A stretch of 64,000 bases of DNA from Francisella adeliensis (lineage in GTDB: Bacteria; Pseudomonadota; Gammaproteobacteria; Francisellales; Francisellaceae): positions 124,001 through 188,000 of the forward strand of contig NZ_CP021781.1 in assembly GCF_003290445.1 (NCBI RefSeq), given 5' to 3'. Shown in pieces: positions 56,774-64,000 of the stretch (positions within the stretch are counted from its first letter, which is position 1; each line of letters opens with the position of its first letter). Under the pieces are notes generated by a model, which was not told where the DNA came from, made no database searches, and saw only the letters and a program-made list of their open reading frames with translations. The position numbers and the translations under genes were made by a program.

Positions 56774-58329
56774 ATATAAACAGATAGGTCTAGAGTTAAG
56801 GTATTCATATGCTCATCATTATAAAGCCTTTGGTATGAATATTCTGGACCAAATAAAACATTGTCATCAAAATAAGCTCTTTGGGCTGATGCAATAAACT
56901 GTCTTTTAATTCCTGAAATTGTCTGACCAAATGTTGGCGAGGCATTAGATAGTGGCATAGGAACCTGGGCTGCATTATATGATTCACCATAAGTGATGTT
57001 AAAGTTTGTGTTTCTACCACCAAGGTTTAAAGCATAGGCAAGACCAGTATACCAAGCTCCGGTGTTTACATTATTACCATCACCATTAAAATCCTCTTTA
57101 TGAGTTGTTGCTGACCAACCTCCTTGAAGTTGCCATATTCCACCAAGCATTGCGTAGGATATGTTTCCATCAAAATTTAATACACCAACATTGTCATTTT
57201 CACGATCAATATTTTGTAAGAAATTTTGAATTCCTCCATTACCAGCTCCCGCGATATTGTATACATAACCAATATTGAAACCGGCAGATAAATTTTCTGA
57301 GAAGGTATCAGCATAAAAAAGAGCTGTTGAGAAATTTGCTCGTTTATCATCCGACCCAAATACTGAAATATTTGCGTTAAATGTTTCGTCTTTATAGTTA
57401 AAAGAAACATTTGTGACTTTATCTGGAGATAAAAATTCATCAATAATACCACTAGTCCATGGACCACCACCACCATAAACACCTACAGAAAGCTTGCTAC
57501 GACCAGCAGTTACAAAAAATGGAGAGGTATCAAGATTACCAAACATTACAAAAGCATTACCTAGTCCAAATGATCCTGTCTCATCAGTATCAAAGTCAAA
57601 TTGAGCGGTTACATAGTGCCCTAAGTTTGATAGGAAATATAGTTTTGAATTTGTAAGGTAAATATTTTGTCCATTCGATGGAAAGTTAGACATACCATTA
57701 GCTCGACTTATTTCAGATCCAAACCAAGCTTGAGCATCTGCTTCTATATAACCGCCAAAAAAGATGGAATAATCATCAAATCTTTCACGTTGTCCAAGTA
57801 GAGTCGATGCAAATAAGTTACTTGAGATCATTCCTATTGGGATTGTGTTATTTCCTGAATAAGAACCTAAATATGTAACTTCACCTTTGGTTGTGATTGC
57901 TGCAGTACCATTAACATCAATACCTGGACCACCATTTGCACTTAGAGCATTCTTATTGTTATTAAAATCATCTTCAATACTACTGTTCTCAGTTATATTT
58001 GATGCAATATCTTGAGAGGTGGCATTGCGGATCTGATTGGTTTCTAGATCAAGATAGTTTTTACCTTCAGGAATGTAATTGTTTACTTTACTGTTATAGG
58101 TTGCAAATTGCTGATTATTTTTTGGCTTATTTTGGGTGTTGGTCTCTTTATTTACTTCTTCTTTTAGTTCATTTACTTGTTTTAATAAATCTCTGATTTT
58201 TTGCGTGTCAGCAGCTGTTAGTTTTGAGCTTGATGAATCAGTTTTATCATTTATTTTTTTTGTACCAGCAATAGATATTTCCGTATTTAATAAGATAAAT
58301 ATTAGAGAAAATACTTTTACTAGTCTCAT
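56770..58329 (-). CDS. FupA/FslE-family (LbtU-like) outer-membrane protein
   Basis: Predicted outer-membrane beta-barrel of about 519 residues from the ATG at 58329. A signal peptide (1-22) is followed by a short coiled-coil stretch (T-Q-K-I-R-D-L-L-K-Q-V-N-E-L-K), a polar linker, and a long beta-barrel region rich in Gly, Asn and aromatic residues, ending in aromatic/hydrophobic strands with a final V-Y-I. The coiled-coil plus barrel layout and motifs such as G-G-Y-I-E-A-D-A-Q-A-W-F-G fit the family (DUF3573) that includes Francisella FupA, FupB and FslE, which import ferrous or siderophore iron, and Legionella LbtU. Which paralogue this is cannot be read. No Fur box was recognised. Confidence 0.75.
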   Translation of the reverse strand: MRLVKVFSLIFILLNTEISIAGTKKINDKTDSSSSKLTAADTQKIRDLLKQVNELKEEVNKETNTQNKPKNNQQFATYNSKVNNYIPEGKNYLDLETNQIRNATSQDIASNITENSSIEDDFNNNKNALSANGGPGIDVNGTAAITTKGEVTYLGSYSGNNTIPIGMISSNLFASTLLGQRERFDDYSIFFGGYIEADAQAWFGSEISRANGMSNFPSNGQNIYLTNSKLYFLSNLGHYVTAQFDFDTDETGSFGLGNAFVMFGNLDTSPFFVTAGRSKLSVGVYGGGGPWTSGIIDEFLSPDKVTNVSFNYKDETFNANISVFGSDDKRANFSTALFYADTFSENLSAGFNIGYVYNIAGAGNGGIQNFLQNIDRENDNVGVLNFDGNISYAMLGGIWQLQGGWSATTHKEDFNGDGNNVNTGAWYTGLAYALNLGGRNTNFNITYGESYNAAQVPMPLSNASPTFGQTISGIKRQFIASAQRAYFDDNVLFGPEYSYQRLYNDEHMNTLTLDLSVYI

Positions 58330-58493
58330 TTTTAGAACCAAACCTTATAAATATAAACTTTATTTAATTAATTTAATATTGTTATAAACAAGCTACGAGT
58401 AGAAAATAACTTGCTAATACTAGCATAAGCGAGCATATCATTACAATATTAAAAAAATGATAAGAGTTGTTAAAATTCGACAGTTGGTTCTAT

Positions 58494-59810
58494 TTACATT
58501 TTACGAATGTATTCAGCAGCATTATCGTCTAAAGAGATCATACCAGTGTTTGCATCAAAGTAGATAAGCTCAGCATATCTTGCCCAGTCTACGAATGTAT
58601 CAAATATTCTTTCTGCTTCATCCGATGAGAAATAATCATCTAATTCTGCTAAAAATCTTGCTTTTGGAGCTTCATGAGATGCTCTTTCATTAAGGACTTT
58701 AACTACATGGCTTGCTAGTGGAATATATTTTAAAAACAATCTACCAAAGATAAATTTACGGTCATCAATATTTGAATCAATAAATTTACGACCCATAGCA
58801 GTCATTTTAATGTCACCTTCGGAAACCTCGGCAAAGCGAAGTACAGATAGTATCTCAATGATTGGGAATAGATGATCAATGTTTAGGTGTAACTCATCTG
58901 CAAGTTGAGGTAAATCAATAGCGTCAACATCTTTAATATCTGACATTTCATCGAGTAAACCATTCATTTCTGAAATATCAACATCTGGTAGGCGATAGCC
59001 AATCGTCATTGCTGATTTTTTGTTCATTCTTTCAGTAAGTTCTTTTGTCTGAGCCGTTGTCATCAAACGATAAACTTCATCAACTAAATCTGCAACTACG
59101 GGGTCTTGAGACGTTCTAGGGTGTGGAATGTCTATTTTTAACTCACCACGAATAAACCCAGGGTTGCTACCAAAAATAATAATTCTATCAGCAGTTAAAA
59201 CAGCCTCTTCAATACTATGAGTCACATAAAGAATACCTTTCATTGCATCGTTGTTTTCCCAAAGCTCAAGTAAGTCTTCACGTAGGTTTTCAGCTGTTAG
59301 AATGTCTAAAGCTGAAAATGGTTCATCCATTAATAAAACATCTGGTTCTAAAACTAAAGCTCTAGCAAAACCAACTCTTTGTTTCATGCCACCAGAAAGC
59401 TCTTTAGGGTAAGCATTTTCGAAACCATCAAGTCCAACCATGTCGATAGCTTTTAATGCTCGTTCACGGCGTTCAGTTGTATTTATATTTCTTGCTTCTA
59501 ATCCTAGTTCAACATTTTGCATAACAGTTAACCATGGCATCAAAGCAAAGCTTTGAAATACCATCGAAATATCAGGAACTGGAGCTGATACTTTTTTACC
59601 TCGATATAGTACTTCGCCTGTGGTTGGATTCATAAGGCCTGCAATTATTCGTAACAGTGTTGATTTTCCTGATCCTGATTTACCAAGTAGTGCAACAATC
59701 TCACCTTCATGAAGAGTAAAGTCAATATTGTCTAAAACTTTTAATGGTTGATCACCCTTTATTGAAAAGCTTTTGCTAACTTTTTCTACAGTAAATATTT
59801 TATTATCCAT
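58494..59810 (-). CDS. NitT/TauT-type ABC ATPase with C-terminal AAA-associated domain
   Basis: ATPase of an importer, 438 residues. Walker A is G43-K-S-G-S-G-K-S-T51, the signature L-S-G-G-M-K-Q-R is near 143, and Walker B L-L-M-D-E-P is near 163, with the switch His in V-T-H-S. After about residue 285 comes a second domain that predicts a winged-helix-like AAA-associated fold, found in a distinct subset of these ATPases. Paired with the double permease upstream. No periplasmic binding protein gene is next to it, so the substrate is unknown. AGGAG precedes the ATG. Confidence 0.88.
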   Translation of the reverse strand: MDNKIFTVEKVSKSFSIKGDQPLKVLDNIDFTLHEGEIVALLGKSGSGKSTLLRIIAGLMNPTTGEVLYRGKKVSAPVPDISMVFQSFALMPWLTVMQNVELGLEARNINTTERRERALKAIDMVGLDGFENAYPKELSGGMKQRVGFARALVLEPDVLLMDEPFSALDILTAENLREDLLELWENNDAMKGILYVTHSIEEAVLTADRIIIFGSNPGFIRGELKIDIPHPRTSQDPVVADLVDEVYRLMTTAQTKELTERMNKKSAMTIGYRLPDVDISEMNGLLDEMSDIKDVDAIDLPQLADELHLNIDHLFPIIEILSVLRFAEVSEGDIKMTAMGRKFIDSNIDDRKFIFGRLFLKYIPLASHVVKVLNERASHEAPKARFLAELDDYFSSDEAERIFDTFVDWARYAELIYFDANTGMISLDDNAAEYIRKM

Positions 59811-59830
59811 TTTTAAAAATTCTCCTATGC

Positions 59831-61630
59831 TTACATATTCATACTGAAGCGGTTTTCAGCATAGTTATATAGTCGACGCCAAAAAAGTTTATTTGAAGCT
59901 ACTACTAAAACGCACATAACGATAACGCCAAGTAAGACGTTTGCAGTATGATCTCCTTGGATGTTAGTGTTATCTGTTATGTATGCACCTAATCCTGACG
60001 CTTGAATTATAGAGTTTTTACCCCAATTAATATATTCACAAACGATACTAGCATTCCAAGCACCACCAGCAGCAGTAATTGCACCAGTTACATAGTATGG
60101 CATTACAGCTGGGAATAAGAATTTTTTCCATTTTGTGAAACCTTTTAGCTGCATATTACTCGCCGCAAGCTTTAGCTCATCTGGAATTGCTGAAGCACCG
60201 GCAATCACATTGAATAATATATACCACTGAGTACCTAGAGCCATTAGCACAATACACCATATGTTAAAGTTTAGGTCAAAGGTAATTACCAAAGTACCAA
60301 AGACACCATATAAAACATTGACTGGGAAAGCTGCAGCCATCTGAGCATAGGGTTGTACTTTTTGGGCAATCCTCGGACGCATACCAATCCAGACGCCAAT
60401 TGGAACCCATATTATAGATGTTATAACTATCAGTACTACTACGCGTAATCCAGTTGCTAAGCCATAACCGAAAACTTCGATTGTTTGAGTAATGCCAATA
60501 TCGCTATTGCCACCAAAAACTGTTTGGTATGCAAAATAACACAAGGCAAATAATACAAGGCTTGTTATTGTGTACCATAAAATTTGATTCAATATAGTTT
60601 CTTTTTTTTCAGCTTTATGGTGCTTTTTCTGATTGAAAGCTCTAGATAAATCTTTTTTTAGAAATTTAATGTTGACGATATTACTCGTGGTTTTAGAAAA
60701 AAATGTTGTGAAAAACTTAACTGCAGCTGATTTTTGTAAAACTTTTAAGAACCAAGATTCTGTATAAACTTCAGATTGATTTTCTCCAAGAGTGAACTTT
60801 TCAGACCACGCAACCAACGGTCTAAATAAAAGCTGGTCATATAGTACAATGGTTACAAGCATCATTACGATTGCAGCTCCAACAGCACCAAAATCACGAG
60901 CGTTATTGGCAGCATCTATAAATGAACCAATACCTGGTAGATTGATTGGTATAGATTGCGATGCACTGAAGTTTACAACAATAGTTTCTGATGCAACTAC
61001 CATGAACCAACAAGCAGACATAGACATCATTGTATTCCATACCAAGCCAGGCATTGAAAAAGGTACTTCTAATTTCCAGAATCTTTGCCATGCAGAAAGC
61101 TGATACATATCGGCAGCTTCGCGAAGTTCTTTAGGTACTGTTTTAAGGGACTGATAAAAACTTAAGATCATATTCCAAACTTGTGCTGTAATAATTCCAA
61201 AGATAACAGCAGATTGAGCACCCCATAATGATGTAGGGAACAACACTAAAAAACCTGTAATTGTAATAGCAAAAAAGCCTAAAATCGGAATTGATTGTAA
61301 AATATCTACAGCTGGGATAATTATATTTTCAGCTCGTTTGCTTTTAGCTGCTAATGCACCAAATATAAAAGTTATGAGTAAAGAAAACCCTAAGCCTATA
61401 AACATTCGTATCGTTGTTTCTGCAGTGTAATATGGCAGGAGCCATATATCTAAAGCAATAGCTGAATGTTTTTGAACACTCACTTGGTTTGTATAATCAA
61501 CAGTACCACCTAAACCAGATGTCGACCATACAAATAAACAGAGTATAAGAAGTATTACTGATAATGCCAATATATCCCACTTTGTACGTGAGATTCTTGA
61601 TGACATATTTGCGTTATATAGCCTTTTCAT
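59831..61630 (-). CDS. fused ABC transporter permease
   Basis: Inner-membrane permease of 599 residues with two BPD_transp_1 units in one chain. EAA loops are visible twice: E-L-R-E-A-A-D-M-Y near residue 180 and [10 protein letters not shown] near 480. A charged linker (about residues 310-345, Lys-rich) joins the halves. The ATG at 61630 has AAGGTGA upstream. The ATPase gene follows 20 bases later. Duplicated permease fusions are typical of this NitT/TauT subset. Confidence 0.87.
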   Translation of the reverse strand: MKRLYNANMSSRISRTKWDILALSVILLILCLFVWSTSGLGGTVDYTNQVSVQKHSAIALDIWLLPYYTAETTIRMFIGLGFSLLITFIFGALAAKSKRAENIIIPAVDILQSIPILGFFAITITGFLVLFPTSLWGAQSAVIFGIITAQVWNMILSFYQSLKTVPKELREAADMYQLSAWQRFWKLEVPFSMPGLVWNTMMSMSACWFMVVASETIVVNFSASQSIPINLPGIGSFIDAANNARDFGAVGAAIVMMLVTIVLYDQLLFRPLVAWSEKFTLGENQSEVYTESWFLKVLQKSAAVKFFTTFFSKTTSNIVNIKFLKKDLSRAFNQKKHHKAEKKETILNQILWYTITSLVLFALCYFAYQTVFGGNSDIGITQTIEVFGYGLATGLRVVVLIVITSIIWVPIGVWIGMRPRIAQKVQPYAQMAAAFPVNVLYGVFGTLVITFDLNFNIWCIVLMALGTQWYILFNVIAGASAIPDELKLAASNMQLKGFTKWKKFLFPAVMPYYVTGAITAAGGAWNASIVCEYINWGKNSIIQASGLGAYITDNTNIQGDHTANVLLGVIVMCVLVVASNKLFWRRLYNYAENRFSMNM

Positions 61631-61763
61631 ATGTCAAATCACCTTTATTTAATTCTATGACGCACTAAGTATATGTTATTTGTAATGTTTTTTGTATTAT
61701 TAATTTATATCCTTTTTTATGGTAAAATTCTCTATTATCTTATTGTAGCAAAATCTTAAGCAT

Positions 61764-61931
61764 ATGAAAAAAGAGCAAAAAATCATCCGTGTTAAGCCAA
61801 ATGAAAGAGTTTCTTGTCCAACAAAGTTTCACGAAAATTGGAACCTACACCCAAGAGTATTTATAGATTTAAAAGATAAAAAAATAAATACATGTCCTTA
61901 TTGTGGTACAACATTTAAAGTTGAAAATTAA
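61764..61931 (+). CDS. small zinc-finger protein (CHCC type)
   Basis: A 55-residue protein, starting M-K-K-E-Q-K-I-I-R-V, with Cys18, a His (24 or 29), and Cys44 and Cys47 in C-P-Y-C-G. This is the pattern of the zf-CHCC family related to the respiratory complex I subunit NDUFS6 zinc domain. Function in bacteria is unknown. It has a possible promoter-like A+T-rich region before it and no clear ribosome site. It is too short for most gene callers' default size. Confidence 0.75.
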   Translation: MKKEQKIIRVKPNERVSCPTKFHENWNLHPRVFIDLKDKKINTCPYCGTTFKVEN

Positions 61932-62034
61932 TATTTATTATATTTGTTTTTTAGGGTATATGATGGGGTTTGGTTATGTTAGAATATAGTGGAAATTGTT
62001 TTTAGAAGGAAGTTGATAGCGTGATAGCGATTTA

Positions 62035-62958
62035 ATGACTAACTATTTATTTAAACCTAAAACTTGGGGTGTATGGTTGGTCATTGGTATTATGTACTTT
62101 GGCTCAAAACTCCCCATTTTTTTTCAAAAAGGTATCGTTTTGACCTTGGGTTTTATTATTAAGCCTTTTTTACGCAGTCGAAACAATATAGCTAAAGAAA
62201 ATCTTAAGATAGCGTACCCTGAAAAATCTGATGATGAAATCGACCTTCTTGTAAGTAAAAGTTATCGCTCTATGGTTTTGTCTGGTCTTGAAACTACAGC
62301 TGCGTGGTTTATGACTAAAAAGAGATTTAAAAAAATAGATTTTGAGTGGGAAGAGGGTTCTTTAAAGCTTTTTAAAAAATACCATGATAACCCTGAAACA
62401 AATTTTATTGCCTTAGGTTTTCATTTTCATTGTATTGAAATTATCGGTAGGTACATTGGAGAAGAGTTTCCCCCTTTTACAGTTATGTACCAGAAAAATA
62501 GTAATGAATTAATAGAAGAACTAATAAAAAAATATCGTGAAAAAAATTTATATAAGTGTCTGGATAGCAAAAACTTCATATCTGTAATAAAAAGCCTTAA
62601 AAAAGGTTATTCGATGTGGTACGCTCCAGATCAGGATTTTGGACTTGAAAGCTCTGGCTATGAAAACTCTGTTTTTGCTCCATTTTTTGGGGAAATGTGC
62701 TCAACTTTAACAGTTACCCCATGGCTAGCAGAAAAAACTAAAGCCTCAGTTTTGCCTGTTTATTATGTGCGTGAAAAATGCTTGAAGAAATATAAGATAG
62801 TTTTTGGTGAGCCTTTAGAATTTACTGGGGATGTTTATCATGATGCTAAAATTACAAATGATTTTTTAGAATCAGCAGTGAGAAAATATCCAGAGCAGTA
62901 TTTATGGCAACATCGTCGTTTTAGGACTAGACCAAATGGTGAGCCACAAATTTACTAA
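62035..62958 (+). CDS. lpxL: LpxL/HtrB-like lipid A acyltransferase
   Basis: Inner-membrane late acyltransferase adding a secondary acyl chain to lipid A. 307 residues. An N-terminal hydrophobic segment is followed by the catalytic H130-F-H-C-I-E135 (HX4E), W-Y-A-P-D-Q-D-F-G near 200 and [12 protein letters not shown] at the C-terminus, all LpxL/HtrB signatures. Francisella has more than one such enzyme, so the exact chain cannot be told. ATG 62035 is far from any strong ribosome site. The pilin gene follows after 11 bases. Confidence 0.88.
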   Translation: MTNYLFKPKTWGVWLVIGIMYFGSKLPIFFQKGIVLTLGFIIKPFLRSRNNIAKENLKIAYPEKSDDEIDLLVSKSYRSMVLSGLETTAAWFMTKKRFKKIDFEWEEGSLKLFKKYHDNPETNFIALGFHFHCIEIIGRYIGEEFPPFTVMYQKNSNELIEELIKKYREKNLYKCLDSKNFISVIKSLKKGYSMWYAPDQDFGLESSGYENSVFAPFFGEMCSTLTVTPWLAEKTKASVLPVYYVREKCLKKYKIVFGEPLEFTGDVYHDAKITNDFLESAVRKYPEQYLWQHRRFRTRPNGEPQIY

Positions 62959-62969
62959 AAAGGTTATAT

Positions 62970-63401
62970 ATGCAAAATAAGAAAGGTTTTTCATTAGTTG
63001 AACTTATGGTTGTTATAGCTATTATTGCGATTTTAGCTAGTGTAGGTATACCTATGTATAATAACTACACTTTAAGAAGCCATCGTAGTGAAGCACAGGC
63101 TGAGCTGTTATCGGCAGCAAATGCGGCGGATAGTTTTGAGATTCGTAATGGCGAGTTTCCATCAGGTAGTGATATAACTAGTTTCTGGAGATCTGCGACT
63201 ACTCAAAATGGGTTTTACACACTTTCGTATTGTGGTGGAGGTGATGCAGCATGTCCAAATATTGATTATGAAATTACAGCAACAGCAATAGGCAGTCAAG
63301 CAGCAGACACCGTGTGCAGTGAAATGAGGCTAGAAGTCCATGGAGCTGTTACGAATAAAACTCCAAATAGTGGAAGCTCAATGTGTTGGTCTCGAGGATA
63401 A
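62970..63401 (+). CDS. type IV pilin-like protein
   Basis: A 143-residue type IVa pilin or pseudopilin. Class III leader M-Q-N-K-K-G cleaved before F-S-L-V-E, with the key Glu at mature position 5, and a hydrophobic helix [10 protein letters not shown]. Four later cysteines ([14 protein letters not shown]) allow disulfides at the C-terminus. Several pilE genes exist in Francisella, and I cannot tell which this is. It lies between lpxL and efp, so it is not in a pilus operon. Confidence 0.85.
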   Translation: MQNKKGFSLVELMVVIAIIAILASVGIPMYNNYTLRSHRSEAQAELLSAANAADSFEIRNGEFPSGSDITSFWRSATTQNGFYTLSYCGGGDAACPNIDYEITATAIGSQAADTVCSEMRLEVHGAVTNKTPNSGSSMCWSRG

Positions 63402-63417
63402 TTAAGAGGAAAATAAT

Positions 63418-63987
63418 ATGGCTAATTATAGTACAAATGAATTTAAAGGTGGTTTGAAAATACTTATTGATGGTAACCCTTGTGTTATTGTTGAAAATGA
63501 GTTTGTAAAACCAGGTAAAGGTCAAGCATTTAATCGTGTTAAGATTAAAAACTTGATAAATGGAAGGGTTGTTGAGAAGACATTTAAGTCAGGTGAGTCT
63601 GTTGAAGCTGCTGATGTGGAAGAGCTTTCTGCTACTTATTCGTATTTTGATGGAGATAGCCATGTATTTATGCACCCAGAGACTTTTGAGCAGTACATGG
63701 TTTCTGAAGAAGCTTTAGGCGATACTAAGAAGTGGCTTAAAGACCAAGACGAGTATGAGATAACTCTTTTTAATAGTTTACCTATTTCGGTGACAGCTCC
63801 AAATTTTGTTAACCTTGAGATTGTAGAGACAGACCCAGGTTTAAAAGGTGATACTGCTGGTACAGGTGGTAAGCCTGCTACCTTATCTACAGGTGCTGTT
63901 GTAAGAGTTCCATTGTTTATTCAAATCGGTGAAATAATCAAAGTAGATACTCGTAACTCTACTTATACTTCAAGAGTTAAGGGTTGA
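63418..63987 (+). CDS. efp: elongation factor P
   Basis: Relieves ribosome stalling at Pro-Pro stretches. 189 residues, three beta-barrel domains; K34 in P-G-K-G-Q is the residue lysylated by EpmA. AGAGGA precedes the ATG. An ATG follows at 63990, three bases after the stop, but the window ends within its fourth codon, so its gene cannot be identified. Confidence 0.96.
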   Translation: MANYSTNEFKGGLKILIDGNPCVIVENEFVKPGKGQAFNRVKIKNLINGRVVEKTFKSGESVEAADVEELSATYSYFDGDSHVFMHPETFEQYMVSEEALGDTKKWLKDQDEYEITLFNSLPISVTAPNFVNLEIVETDPGLKGDTAGTGGKPATLSTGAVVRVPLFIQIGEIIKVDTRNSTYTSRVKG

Positions 63988-64000
63988 TCATGCAATCTAA

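Overview
The window is A+T-rich chromosomal DNA that I read as Francisella or a very close relative. The evidence is gene content and order: a pdpB-iglE-vgrG-iglF-iglG-iglH-dotU-iglI-iglJ type VI secretion (T6SS subtype ii) gene string, an outer-membrane protein of the FupA/FslE (LbtU-like) family, a RipA-family membrane protein, and an unbroken str-S10-spc-alpha ribosomal supercluster without tuf between fusA and rpsJ. I cannot name the species. No stretch longer than 300 bases lacks a gene. I saw no tRNA, rRNA, CRISPR array or insertion sequence.

Layout. (1) 1-13141: the right part of a Francisella-type T6SS cluster, all on +, tightly packed, ending with a 1246-residue protein in the pdpC position. 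A probable terminator overlaps its stop codon. The sheath, Hcp-like and TssK-like genes (iglABCD) are not in view and must lie elsewhere. (2) 13261-15903: clpB behind a sigma-32-like promoter. ClpB is the unfoldase that Francisella uses in place of ClpV, and here it directly follows the T6SS cluster. (3) 15971-20075: an MFS exporter, a secreted HAD phosphatase, a small secreted 2H-phosphoesterase-like protein and purT. (4) 20139-37025: thirty-one ribosomal, translation, secretion and transcription genes from rpsL to rplQ, including fusA, secY and rpoA. (5) 37117-42538: a voltage-gated-type K+ channel, queF, a RipA-family protein, a TsaC/YrdC protein, rpsA and tadA. (6) 42542-46132: ddl-ftsQ followed by an OafA-like acyltransferase rather than ftsA. 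(7) 46191-49164: queE, queD, folE, queC. (8) 49178-58329: an acyltransferase, trehalase plus MFS transporter, a secreted multidomain chitinase, a carotenoid oxygenase and the FupA/FslE-family outer-membrane protein. (9) 58494-63987: an ABC importer without a binding protein, a small zinc protein, an LpxL-like acyltransferase, a type IV pilin and efp.

How the genes work together. The T6SS genes encode the membrane complex (PdpB, DotU, IglE), the spike (VgrG, IglG) and baseplate-like parts (IglH, IglJ, probably IglF and IglI), with ClpB as the likely recycling motor. FolE, QueD, QueE and QueC make preQ0 from GTP, and QueF reduces it to preQ1 for queuosine. The QueE and QueC here are unusual: QueE lacks the third cysteine of the radical-SAM CX3CX2C motif at its normal place, and QueC has lost its whole C-terminal zinc-binding cysteine cluster. 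This pair, the T6SS-clpB linkage and a leader before rpsA that can form two mutually exclusive hairpins are the observations I would follow first.
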